A stretch of 64,000 nt of DNA from Hippophae tibetana (GCA_037013495.1 JAZDXN010000029.1:5282501-5346500), one strand, 5' to 3'. Positions 11,338-21,260 are shown, counted from the first letter of the stretch. The notes: generated by a model from the letters alone, not told the origin. A program made the numbers and translations.

Positions 11338-12674
11338 TTAGTCTTTGCCTTTTTGCAAATGTTCAACTAACTGTTCAACTTGAACTTCCACCTTTTTGAT
11401 AGAAGCTTCAACAGAGTCCAACCGTTGATTGGTTTTAGATTGGTTATCCCTACAAACTTGAATAAAAGAATTCAAGTTGTCCTCCAGAGTTGGTTTATTG
11501 GGAATGCTTCTTGGAATAGGTGGGTGGAATTGCTGGCCTGCCTGGTTTGAGCTTTGACTGAAAGGAGGGTTGTTTTGCCTCCAAGAGAAATTTGGATGAC
11601 TTCTCCACCCAGGATTATAGGTATTTGAATTGGGATCAAACCTGGTTCTCTGTTGATATGCTCCCAACACATTGACCTGTTCAGGTCCAGTTGTTTCTCC
11701 TTGATATGGACAGGCTTCAGTACCATGTCCCATGTTGCTATACAAACCATATTGATCATTATTGGTGTTGGTTTGTGTAGCGAGAAGGGCAACTTGCTTA
11801 GTCAGTTGAACAAGTTGTTGTTGAACTTCATTACTGGAGTCGATTTCATGAACTCCAGCTTTTCTCACTCGGGAGCTTTTCTGTTGGGAATTAGCACCCA
11901 ACATCTCAAAGAGGTTATACGTCTCTGAGGCAGTCTTTTCTCCTATTGCTCCTCCTGCAGCGTTGTCGACAATGAACTGACATTGTTGTGTAAGTCCATC
12001 GTAAAAGAATTGGTTCTGCAACTGCAGGGGAAAGCTATGATGGGGACACTGAGTGAGAAACATCTTGAACCTATCCCAAGCTTCATGGAATGGTTCTCCA
12101 TCCATCTGAGAGAAAGTAGCAATCTTTCCTCTCAACTCTGATGTTTTTTTATGGGAATAGAATTTTCCCATGAATTTATTGTAAATGTTACCCCATGTCA
12201 TCAGAGAACCTGGGGGAAGTGACATCAACCAAGCTTTGGCCTTATCCTTTAGAGTGTAGGGAAAACATCTCATCCTAAGTTGATCCTCGTTTAGAATACC
12301 GAGGGGGAATGTTTGGACCGTAGCATAGAAATCTCTCATAAAGGAAAGAGAATCTTCATTAGGTAACCCATAAAAGGAAGGAAGCATAGAAAAATGAATA
12401 TTTTTAAGGTCGTAATTCCGAGCAGCCTCCCCCAACTGGATAGCGGCAGTTGCCGTGCCTATTACCGGTCTTGCAAACTCCTTCATCGTGGTTCCCTAAT
12501 ATGTTGGTTTTCCTCCATTTCTTTTGGTTCTAGTAAAGGATTAAGACTTGGTTCTATGTTTGGCTCAAAAACAGGTTGATGGGTAGAATCCAGTTTTGTT
12601 GACACTTGTTTAAATTTATGAAATTTATTTACATATGGTGTAAGGGGATTTCCTAGGGATCTCTTACCACGCAT
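11338..12674 (-). pseudogene. Gag1, first of two tandem gag genes, split by 1-bp deletion
   Basis: Homologous to gag2 over the capsid domain (FPYTLKDKAKAWLMSLPPGS, FYDGLTQQCQFIVDNAAGGA) but with its own N-terminal extension (RSLGNPLTPYVNKF), ending at EHLQKGKD where gag2 goes on into the protease linker. The copy at 15986-17323 is one open frame of 445 residues. Here a single T is missing near 12492, splitting it into 12483-12674 (63 aa) and 11338-12486 (382 aa, restarting at MKEFARPV). The zinc knuckle is degenerate (YGLYSNMGHGTEAC, first two Cys lost) in both copies. Its role beside gag2 is unknown; as a duplicated capsid protein it might co-assemble or be decaying. Confidence 0.88.
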
Positions 12675-13382
12675 AGACTATTGTAAACGTAAATTTAAAA
12701 CTCCTGTCAACAAAATAAAAAAATTTAGAGAAAATTTATATGTTACTCAATACAAAGCACTAAACAAAACTAGTTAAACCCTAAAAAAAAAATTTTTTTT
12801 TTTATTTATTTATTTATTTATTTTTTTTTTTTTTGTAACATAATTAGTATTAACCAAGAGTGCTCTCAGGAAAGAATGGTGGTGCAAACGGCACCTTAAA
12901 TACCATTCTCCTAGCCAGAGCAACGTTCCGAGGAAAGACTAGTGGCACAAAGGCTTCCAAGAACTAGTCTCCTAGACAGAACTCCCTTAGATTTTTACTT
13001 TTCATGTTATTTAGTTAATTAGGTATAAATTCAAGTAATGTTTTTTTTTTATTCATGAACGGTAATTTTATTTTACTATTCACGCTATATAATGTCTTAT
13101 TAACTTAAAATTTTTTTGAAATTTAAGTTTTTGAATTTTTTTTTTTTTTTTTTTTTACTATTCACGAATGGTAAAAAATTTTTACTTCAAATTTCAAATT
13201 TCTAAATTATTTTACAATTAAAAAAAATTATTTTTTTATTATTTTTTTATTTTTTATTTTTTTATTTTTTATTTTTATTTATTATGAATTTTGAAATTTG
13301 ATTATTATTAAAATATCACAATTATTTACAGCACAAAAATGTTTTTAAAATTTTGATAAATAATTTAAAAACGCTATTCCTT
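12675..13382 (-). other. Leader (5' UTR) between primer site and gag1
   Basis: About 700 bp, extremely A/T-rich with homopolymer runs (12788-12835, 13138-13156, 13220-13275). It contains two adjacent stem-loops at 12868-12971 and repeats of a ctattcatgaacggtaa phrase. No reading frame. The same leader occurs at 17324-18010 and in longer form at 20590-21928. Confidence 0.75.
12868..12971 (-). repeat. Paired stem-loops in leader RNA
   Basis: Stem 1: AGAATGGT at 12873-12880 with ACCATTCT at 12902-12909, with an inner GGTGC/GCACC stem at 12881-12895. Stem 2: AGACTAGT at 12936-12943 with ACTAGTCT at 12963-12970. Each is framed by AGGA on one side and CCTA on the other. Also present at 17530-17642 and 20641-20750. 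The position between primer site and gag1 is where packaging or dimerisation signals lie in retroelement RNAs; that role is inferred. Confidence 0.6.
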
Positions 13383-13399
13383 CCCCGGCAACGGCGCCA
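13383..13399 (-). other. Primer-binding site, tRNA-Asp type
   Basis: The minus strand reads TGGCGCCGTTGCCGGGG, six bases inside the LTR end. This is the site known for Athila/Calypso-type elements, complementary to the 3' end of tRNA-Asp. It marks the start of the internal region of the coding element below it. Confidence 0.88.
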
Positions 13400-13405
13400 A
13401 AAACT

Positions 13406-13546
13406 TGATGAACGAAAACCGGCATCGCCGATTCCCGCAAATACTTTGGTTTTAATATTTATAAAACTCTCGCAAGTGCACGAATCATTTCGAAGAAAAT
13501 GATAAGTATACTCCCAAGGTCGATCTAAGGAAGGAATGTATGTGGT
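13406..13546 (-). mobile_element. LTR stub (last ~140 bp, U5) of the coding Athila-like element
   Basis: Matches the terminal 140 bp of the LTR at 18034-20084 in the same orientation and ends with ...TTCATCA next to the primer site. The rest of this 5' LTR is missing: after about 13546 the sequence switches to an LTR in the opposite orientation. Confidence 0.85.
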
Positions 13547-15016
13547 TTTTAATATTTTTTTTAACATTTATTTACTCATTTTTTCTCTCCATCCTCACCT
13601 ATAAATACCCCCCTTCCCTTCACTTCAAATAACACCTTCAAAACTCACTTCTCTCTTCTTTCTTTCTCTCATTTCTTAGTTTTTAGTTTCTCTTAGTTTC
13701 TTTCTAAGTTTCTAAGCTTTTCTTAGTTTTTCTCTTAGTTTTTAGTTCAATTCTCTTAGGTTTAGTGTTCTTCTCTTTTTGAGAGGAACTTGTAATGTTT
13801 TTGTAATAATTTAGATTTTTGATTCAATATATGGAAGTGCAAATTCCGCTCGGAGGTTTTCTAGCAACGGGAATAGCGTCGAAGTTCTGTAAGGATTTTA
13901 TTTTCTTTACAGTTATTTTTATGCTTTATTCTTACATGTTATATTCAACTTGTCTATGGTTAAATTTAACTATGCTAGCTGATTAGTAAAAATGATGTAA
14001 TAACGACGTTGTTATGCTTGCGAAATATTAAATAGGCAAAAATCTTTAAAATGAATTGACTTTGTTTTTATTCAAGATTTTATATTAAGAATGTTAGAGA
14101 GAAATATATTATTTTTCATTACAAACTTAAACCCGAAAATTAGATTTTAAGGTTTAGTTATCCGGTCTAATTTAGAGTAGTGCTCTTTTATTTGTTGGTA
14201 CAATCGCCCGGTAGTTAGAGTGAAACTCTATTTCAAAAGTTTTTATAAGAATTATTATGTGAAAATGTATTGACAACATGTTTTCAATAGTGGTTTTAAA
14301 ACTTGAAAGTTAGTACTCGGATAATTAAATTCTTAGGTTTAATTTGGACACCTTGAATAAAGTTTAAACTGTCTAACCCCACCAAAGGTGGCATTTAAAT
14401 GGTTCATTTTCAATCTCTTAGAAAAAGGAATTAATTTAATTAAGCATATTAGTTATCAACCCCACCCATAGGTGTTAATTGATTTGTTTAGTTAACAAAG
14501 AATATCTAACCCCACCAAAGGTGGTATTTATATAAAAAAGAGAGAATCAATAAAATATCAATTTATATCTTTAATAACCTAGTTAATATGAGCAAGCATA
14601 ATTAATTTAGTTATTATATCCCTAAATACTCCGCTAATATAAATAATAAAAATTTGCATGACTATTTATTGAATCCGTATATATGTTTATTTTTAGATAA
14701 TTATTTATTGAATTTGAATCTATGTTTATTTTTTTTTTTGTTATTAGATTATATTTAATTAATCTGTATATATGTTTATTTTATGTTATTAGATTAGGAA
14801 CACAAAAACCAAACTATCGTGACAGGATGTTTAGGATTTAATTTCGTTTTTAAAAATTTGAATAATAAATTAAAAACCACATACATTCCTTCCTTAGATC
14901 GACCTTGGGAGTATACTTATCATTTTCTTCGAAATGATTCGTGCACTTGCGAGAGTTTTATAAATATTAAAACCAAAGTATTTGTGGGAATCGGCGATGC
15001 CGGTTTTCGTTCATCA
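13547..15016 (+). mobile_element. Inverted partial LTR (plus orientation)
   Basis: LTR of the same family on the plus strand, from just upstream of its TATA box (TATAAATA at 13600-13607) to its complete 3' end (...TTCGTTCATCA at 15016). The first ~580 bp of U3, including the GC-rich cassette, are absent. The right edge joins the minus-strand gag2 fragment directly. The left edge is fused to the minus-strand LTR stub at a shared TTTTTAAT, so 13406-13546 and 14877-15016 form a 140-bp inverted repeat. Confidence 0.88.
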
Positions 15017-15632
15017 ATAGCTCATAAAGATTATAGGTTTCCTCTGCGGTCTTTTCTCCTACAGCACCTCCAGCAGCATTATCAACCATGTATTGACTCT
15101 GTAGTGTCAATCCATCATAAAAGAATTGGTTTTGTAGCTGTAAGGGAAAGCTATGATTTTGACATTGAATGAAAAGGAGTTTGAATCGTTCCCAAGCTTC
15201 ATGAAAGGGCTCTTCATTCATTTGAGAAAATGTTGCTATCTTTGTTCTTAGATCAACAGTCTTTTGATGGGAATAGAACCTACCCATAAAAATTTCATAG
15301 ACTGCCTCCCAAGTTTTAAGAGAACCTGACTGTAGAGTAATGAACCATGACCAAGCTTTATCTTTGAGAGTGTAAGGAAAACACCTCATCCTAAGTTGAT
15401 CTTCATTAATTGCATGTAGTGGAAAGGTTTGGACAATAGCATAGAATTCTCGAATGAACTGCAAAGGGTCTTCATTAGGGATACCGTAAAAGGAAGGCAA
15501 CAAAGAATAATGAATCTTTTTCAATTCATAATTCCTTGCAGCCTCTTGTAATTGGATACCGGAAGTTACATTGCCAATGATTGGCATTGTATATTCTTTC
15601 ATCTTTTTCCGCCTATCTTCAGCATCTCCCAT
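15017..15632 (-). pseudogene. Gag2 fragment, truncated by inverted LTR
   Basis: The N-terminal ~200 residues are near identical to gag2 of the lower copy (MGDAEDRRKKMKEYTMPI start, same capsid domain), ending at ETYNLYELL where the inverted LTR begins. Further residues read through into LTR sequence are artefactual. The zinc knuckle, linker and pol are gone. It follows the intact gag1 at 15986-17323 in the same order as the complete element. Confidence 0.9.
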
Positions 15633-15985
15633 GGTTGTTTGTAGTTGAAAATAATCCTCCTCCTATTGTGTATCAACATTTTGCTTTTAGTAGATATCTC
15701 TAAGAAATATTTATAACTTGATAAAACGCAAAAGCAAAAAGTGCATGGAACCTAATTTTTTTTTGTTTTTTTTTTAATTTAAGCGAATGGACAGAATTTT
15801 TGAAACAAACGAATTTTATTTCATCTGAATTTTTATTACACGCAAACTAAAACAAAGGAAAATACAATAATGGGTGACCTCCCATACAGGACTAAAATTT
15901 ATCGTCTTCTAGTAAGACGTTGCTTGGAGATTGCAGAATAAAAAACTCAATGTCTCCTCTTCATTGAATTCATTTAAGTATCAAA
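15633..15985 (-). other. gag1-gag2 spacer, second copy
   Basis: Near-identical to 10992-11337, with the same GGGAGGTCACCCA-type motif and CGTCTT/AAGACG hairpin. No gene seen. Confidence 0.7.
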
Positions 15986-17323
15986 TTAGTCTTTGCCTTT
16001 TTGCAAATGTTCAACTAACTGTTCAACTTGAACTTCCACCTTTTTGATAGAAGCTTCCACAGAGTCCAACCGTTGATTGGTTTTAGATTGGTTATCCCTA
16101 CAAACTTGAATAAAACAATTCAAGTTGTCCTTCAGAGTTGGTTTATTGGGAATGCTTCTTTGAATAGGTGGGTGGAATTGCTGGCCTGCCTGGTTTGAGC
16201 TTTGAGTGAAAGGAGGGTTGTTTTGCCTCCAAGAGAAATTTGGATGACTTCTCCACCCAGGATTATAGGTATTTGAATTGGGATCAAACCTTGGTCTCTG
16301 TTGATATGCTCCCAACACATTGACCTGTTCAGGTCCAGTTGTTTCTCCTTGATATGGACAGGCTTCAGTACCATGTCCCATGTTGCTATACAAACCATAT
16401 TGTTCATTATTTGTGTTGGTTTGTGTAGCGAGAAGGGCAACTTGCTTAGTCAGTTGAACAAGTTGTTGTTGAACTTCATTACTGGAGTCGATTTCATGAA
16501 CTCCAGCTTTTCTCACTCGGGAGCTTTTCTGTTGGGAATTAGCACCCAACATCTCAAAGAGGTTATACGTCTCTGAGGCAGTCTTTTCTCCTATTGCTCC
16601 TCCTGCAGCGTTGTCGACAATGAACTGACATTGTTGTGTAAGTCCATCGTAAAAGAATTGGTTCTGCAACTGTAGGGGAAAGCTATGATGGGGACACTGA
16701 GTGAGAAACATCTTGAACCTATCCCAAGCTTCATGGAATGGTTCTCCATCCATCTGAGAGAAAGTAGCAATCTTTCCTCTCAACTCTGATGTTTTTTGAT
16801 GGGAATAGAATTTTCCCATGAATTTATTGTAAATGTTACCCCATGTCATCAGAGAACCTAGGGGAAGTGACATCAACCAAGCTTTGGCCTTATCCTTTAG
16901 AGTGTAGGGAAAACATCTCATCCTAAGTTGATCCTCGTTTAGAATACCGAGGGGGAATGTTTGGACCGTAGCATAGAAATCTCTCATGAAAGAAAGAGAA
17001 TCTTCATTAGGTAGCCCATAAAAGGAAGGAAGCATAGAAAAATGAATATTTTTAAGGTCATAATTCCGAGCAGCCTCTCCCAACTGGATAGCGGCAGTTG
17101 CCGTGCCTATTACCGGTCTTGCAAACTCCTTCATCGTGGTTTCCCTAATATGTTGGTTTTCCTCCATTTCTTTTGGTTCTAGTAAAGGATTAAGACTTGG
17201 TTCTATGTTTGGCTCAAAAACAGGTTGATGGGTAGAATCCAGTTTTGTTGACACTTGTTTAAATTTATGAAATTTATTTACATATGGTGTAAGAGGGTTT
17301 CCTAAGGATCTCCTACCACGCAT
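15986..17323 (-). CDS. Gag1, intact copy (445 aa)
   Basis: One open frame from MRGRRSLGNPLTPYVNK to EHLQKGKD. Residues 1-60 are an N-terminal extension rich in Pro and Glu absent from gag2; about 70-235 is the capsid-type domain (SMLPSFYGLPNEDSLSFM, FPYTLKDKAKAWLMSLP, FYDGLTQQCQFIVDNAAGGA); about 290-305 is a knuckle remnant lacking its first two Cys (YGLYSNMGHGTEACPY); a Gln/Asn-rich stretch and a coiled-coil-like C-terminus follow (RLDSVEASIKKVEVQVEQL). There is no protease linkage, so it would make a free Gag-like protein. That it stays open here while its pol is lost is notable, but time since insertion may be short. Confidence 0.85.
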   Translation of the reverse strand: MRGRRSLGNPLTPYVNKFHKFKQVSTKLDSTHQPVFEPNIEPSLNPLLEPKEMEENQHIRETTMKEFARPVIGTATAAIQLGEAARNYDLKNIHFSMLPSFYGLPNEDSLSFMRDFYATVQTFPLGILNEDQLRMRCFPYTLKDKAKAWLMSLPLGSLMTWGNIYNKFMGKFYSHQKTSELRGKIATFSQMDGEPFHEAWDRFKMFLTQCPHHSFPLQLQNQFFYDGLTQQCQFIVDNAAGGAIGEKTASETYNLFEMLGANSQQKSSRVRKAGVHEIDSSNEVQQQLVQLTKQVALLATQTNTNNEQYGLYSNMGHGTEACPYQGETTGPEQVNVLGAYQQRPRFDPNSNTYNPGWRSHPNFSWRQNNPPFTQSSNQAGQQFHPPIQRSIPNKPTLKDNLNCFIQVCRDNQSKTNQRLDSVEASIKKVEVQVEQLVEHLQKGKD

Positions 17324-18010
17324 AGACTATTGTAAACGTAAATTTAAAACTCCTGTCAACAAAATAAAAAATTTAGAGAAAATTTACATGTTATTCAATA
17401 CAAAGCACTAAACAAAACTAGTTAAACCCTAAAAAAAAAAGAAAAAGTTTTTTATTTTTTATTTTTTTTATTTTTTTTATTTTTTTATTTTTATATTTTT
17501 TTTGTAACATAATTAGTATTAACCAAGAGTGCTCCCAGGAAAGAATGGTGGTGCAAACGGCACCTTAAATACCATTCTCCTAGCCAGAGCAACGTTCCCA
17601 GGAAAGACTAGTGGCACAAAGGCTTCCAAGAACTAGTCTCCTAGACAGAACTCCCTTAGATTTTTACTTTTCATGTTATTTAGTTAATTAGGTATAAATT
17701 CAAGTAATGTTTTTTTTTTACTATTCATGAACGGTAATTTTATTTTACTATTCACGCTATATAATGTCTTATTAACTTTGAAATTTAAGTTTTTAAATTT
17801 TTTTTTTTTTATTATTTATGAACGGTAAAAAATTTTACTTCAAATTTCAAATTTCTAAATTATTTTACAATTAAAAAATTATTTTTTTTTTTTTTTTTTT
17901 TTTTATTTATTATGTATTTTGAAATTTGATTATTATTAAAATATCACAATTATTTACAGCACAAAAATGTTTTTAAAATTTTGATAAATAATTTAAAAAC
18001 GCTATTCCTT
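17324..18010 (-). other. Leader upstream of gag1, second copy
   Basis: Same organisation as 12675-13382: A/T homopolymer runs, paired stem-loops at 17530-17642, tattcatgaacggtaa repeats around 17720-17830. No gene. Confidence 0.72.
17530..17642 (-). repeat. Paired stem-loops in leader RNA, second copy
   Basis: Same two stems as at 12868-12971 (AGAATGGT/ACCATTCT and AGACTAGT/ACTAGTCT), both fully complementary. Confidence 0.6.
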
Positions 18011-18027
18011 CCCCGGCAACGGCGCCA
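18011..18027 (-). other. Primer-binding site, tRNA-Asp type
   Basis: Minus strand TGGCGCCGTTGCCGGGG, six bases from the LTR end at 18034. It marks LTR 18034-20084 as a 5' LTR for the gag1-gag2 fragment. Confidence 0.88.
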
Positions 18028-19443
18028 AAAACTTGATGAACGAAAACCGGCATCGCCGATTCCCGCAAATACTTTGGTTTTAATATTTATAAAACTCTCG
18101 CAAGTGCACGAATCATTTCGAAGAAAATAATAAGTATACTCCCAAGGTCGATCTAAGGAAGGAATGTATGTGGTTTTTAATTTATTATTCAAACTTTTAA
18201 AAAAAAAACGAAATTAAATCCTAAACATCCTGTCACGATAGTTTGGTTTTTGTGTTCCTAATCTAATAACATAAAATAAACATATATACAGATTAATTAA
18301 ATATAATCTAATAACATAAAAATAACCATAGATACAAATTCAATAAATAATTATCTAAAAATAAACATATATACGGATTCAATAAATATTCATGCAAATT
18401 TTTATCATTTATATTAGCGGAGTATTTATGGATATAATAACTAAATTAATTATGCTTGCTCATATTAACTAGGTTATTAAAGATATAAATTGATATTTTA
18501 TTGATTCTCTCTTTTTTATATAAATACCACCTTTGGTGGGGTTAGATATTCTTTGTTAACTAAACAAATCAATTAACACCTATGGGTGGGGTTGATAACT
18601 AATATGCTTAATTAAATTAATTCCTTTTTCTAAGAGATTGAAAATGAACCATTTAAATGCCACCTTTGGTGGGGTTAGACAATTTAAACATTATTCAAGG
18701 TGTCCAAATTAAACATAAGAATTTAATTATCCGAGTACTAACTTTCAAGTTTTAAAACCACTATTGAAAACATGTTGTCAATACATTTTCACATAATAAT
18801 TCTTATAAAAACTTTTGAAATAGAGTTTCACTCTAACTACCGGGCGATTGTACCAACAAATAAAAGAGCACTACTCTAAATTAGACCGGATAACTAAACC
18901 TTAAAATCTAATTTTCGGGTTTAAGTTTGTATTGAAAAATAATATATTTCTCTCTAACATTCTTAATATAAAATCTTGAATAAAAACAAAGTCAATTCAT
19001 TTTAAAGATTTTTGCCTATTTAATATTTCGCAAGCATAACAACGTCGTTATTACATCATTTTTACTAATCAGCTAGCATAGTTAAATTTAACCATAGACA
19101 AGTTGAATATAACATGTAAGAATAAAGCATAAAAATAACTGTAAAGAAAATAAAATCCTTACAGAACTTCGACGCTATTCCCGTTGCTAGAAAACCTCCG
19201 AGCGGAATTTGCACTTCCATATATTGAATCAAAAATCTAAATTATTACAAAAACATTACAAGTTCCTCTCAAAAAGAGAAGAACACTAAACCTAAGAGAA
19301 TTGAACTAAAAACTAAGAGAAAAACTAAGAAAAGCTTAGAAACTTAGAAAGAAACTAAGAGAAACTAAAAACTAAGAAATGAGAGAAAGAAAGAAGAGAG
19401 AAGTGAGTTTTGAAGGTGTTATTTGAAGTGAAGGGAAGGGGGG

Positions 19444-19451
19444 TATTTATA
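19444..19451 (-). promoter_or_regulatory. LTR TATA box
   Basis: TATAAATA on the minus strand followed by CCCCCCTTCCC, about 640 bp into the LTR. The same box lies at 23267-23274 (minus), 13600-13607 (plus) and 42144-42151 (plus) in other LTR copies. Transcription would start about 30 bp downstream. Confidence 0.7.
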
Positions 19452-19541
19452 GGTGAGGATGGAGAGAAAAAATGAGTAAAAAAATGTTAAAAAAATATTA
19501 AAAAATGTAAAAACGCGTATTGGAATTGCTGATGTCATCAA

Positions 19542-19560
19542 TGACGTCAGCATGACGTCA
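19542..19560 (-). promoter_or_regulatory. Paired TGACGTCA motifs (as-1-like) in U3
   Basis: Two palindromic TGACGTCA boxes at 19542-19549 and 19553-19560, about 90 bp upstream of the TATA box. Tandem TGACG cores are the known binding layout for plant TGA-type bZIP factors. The LTR at 21952-23859 keeps one (23344-23351) and a decayed second (TGACAT). Binding is inferred. Confidence 0.5.
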
Positions 19561-19561
19561 C

Positions 19562-19790
19562 AGGGGCGGCTGCACGTGAAAAATGGGGCGAAAACACGTT
19601 CGGCGCGCGGAGGGGGGCTGCTGGGGCGCTGCGCGCAGCTCGGCGCGCGTGAACAGTGCCAGTGCGCTGCGCTGCGCGCAGCTGAGCATGCCAGCGCGCG
19701 CGGGCGCGCGCGGAGTGGGGCGCTGGGGCGCGCGCGGCTGGGCGCTGGGGCGCTGGGCTGCGCGCACGGCTGGGCTACGGCGCGCAATTT
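19562..19790 (-). repeat. GC-rich, CpG-dense U3 cassette
   Basis: Abrupt change to very high GC with runs of GCGCG and CGCTGGGG in an otherwise AT-rich LTR. The flanks (GTCAAAAATGTCAAAAAG side and TGACGTCA side) are conserved in other LTRs, but the cassette sequence is different in each. Confidence 0.75.
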
Positions 19791-20640
19791 CCGTCTTTTT
19801 GACATTTTTGACCTTTTCGACCCATTTTGTCCGATTTTTCCATGTTTGTTGACCTTTTCTCACTTATTTGTTGATATATTTGTGATGTATTGCTTCAAAT
19901 ATTCCTCTTTGAGTCTTTACATTGCATTTTTAAGCCAAAATACCTGAAAAACAATAAAAATACCCGTGATTCCGAAAAAGACAAATTTATATAAATATAT
20001 GATAAAACATATAAATATATGTATTTTTAATCAATTAAGGTACATAAAATCATGGTTATTTTAGTGCTTTTTGAGCACTCATCATGCATCCATCATATTC
20101 ATTATTAAAGTGTATACAGACAGATCGCTGTAAACTTCTAACATCTCAACAAATATTTTTAGTTTTAACAATTTAAAAATTATTAAACTAAAATGAACAA
20201 TCAAATTAAGTAAATAAAATAAATAACAGAAAATTACCTAAAATGATGGGTTGCCTCCCATCCAGCGCTTAGTTTAACGTCTTAGCAAGACATAACTTGG
20301 GGATTGCCTCTTAAGTAAACTCAATGTCCCCTCATCATTGAGTCAATCATACCTACAAGTAAGACAATGTTGTCTACCTATACTGTTTCAAACATGCCCT
20401 ATTGACTTTTAAATTTTTCTGTACCAAAAACTAAGGGCATGCTTGAGGGTTTTAGATAACCCACATCTAGGTGCAAATCAAATAATTAAGGCATCATAAC
20501 ACAATTGTACCTAGATCAAGCAAAGAAACTAACTCTTGAGATTAAAACTTTAAAATTTTTGAGATAGTTTCAAATTTTTTATTTTTTATTTTTTATTTTA
20601 AGGTTTAAAATAACATAATTAGTATTAACCAAGAGTGCTC

Positions 20641-20750
20641 CCAGGAAAGAATGGTGGGGCAAAGGCTCCTTAAATACCATCCTCCTAGACAGAGCAACGT
20701 TCCCAGGAAAGACTAGTGGCACAAAGGCTTCCAAGAACTAGTCTCCTAGA
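20641..20750 (-). repeat. Paired stem-loops in leader RNA, third copy
   Basis: Homologous to 12868-12971. Stem 2 (GACTAGT/ACTAGTC) is intact; stem 1 has one mismatch (AGAATGGT with ACCATCCT) and its inner stem is disturbed. Confidence 0.5.
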
Positions 20751-20799
20751 CAGAACTCCCTTAGATCTTTACTTTTCATGCTATTAAAATTAAGTTAAT

Positions 20800-21260
20800 T
20801 AAGTTCAGTTAAGTAAAAATCTAAGTTAATTAAGTTAATAAAAATCTAATTTAATTAAAAAGCTAAGTTGGTTAAGTAAAAAAAATATCTAAATTAATTA
20901 AAAAAAACTAAGTTAATCAAAGTTAATTAAAAAGTTCAAGTTAATTAAGTTAAGTTAATTAAAAAGCTAAGTTAAAAATCTAAGTTAGTTAAGTTAAAAA
21001 AAATCTAAGTTAATTAAAAAGTTAAGTTAATTAAGTTAAGTAAACTAAAAATCTAAGTTAATTAAGTTAATGAAAAATCTAAGTTAATTAAGTTAAATAA
21101 AAATTAAGAGAGAAATAAAAAATAATAATAATAAAAAAAATAAAAATAAAAATAAATTAAATTAAAATTGATATAAAATAAAATAAAATAAAATAAAATA
21201 AAGTAAAATAAAATAAAATAAAATAAAATAAACAAAAAAAAAATAAAATAAAATAAAATT
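20800..21260. repeat. Low-complexity tandem repeats in leader
   Basis: Irregular repeats of aagttaatt at 20800-21100, then (aaaat)n-type repeats at about 21125-21262. Absent from the gag-bearing copies, so this is local slippage expansion. Confidence 0.8.

Larger units (their letters stand above)
18034..20084 (-). mobile_element. Complete LTR of Athila-like element (~2.05 kb)
   Basis: Begins TGATGAGTGC (minus strand, at 20084) and ends GTTCATCA (18034), a TG...CA LTR with short inverted ends. It serves as 5' LTR for 15017-18033 and also sits where a 3' LTR of the non-coding element 20085-23859 would be. Visible parts: U3 with a GC-rich cassette (19562-19790), two TGACGTCA motifs, a TATA box at 19444-19451, and a long R/U5. 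Overlapping long frames on both strands at 19419-19947 are by-products of the GC-rich cassette and are not genes. Confidence 0.92.

Noticed and set aside
19419..19947. Overlapping long reading frames on both strands (89-131 codons)
   Set aside because: They lie in the GC-rich LTR cassette where stops are rare; composition is Ala/Arg-rich noise with no domain.
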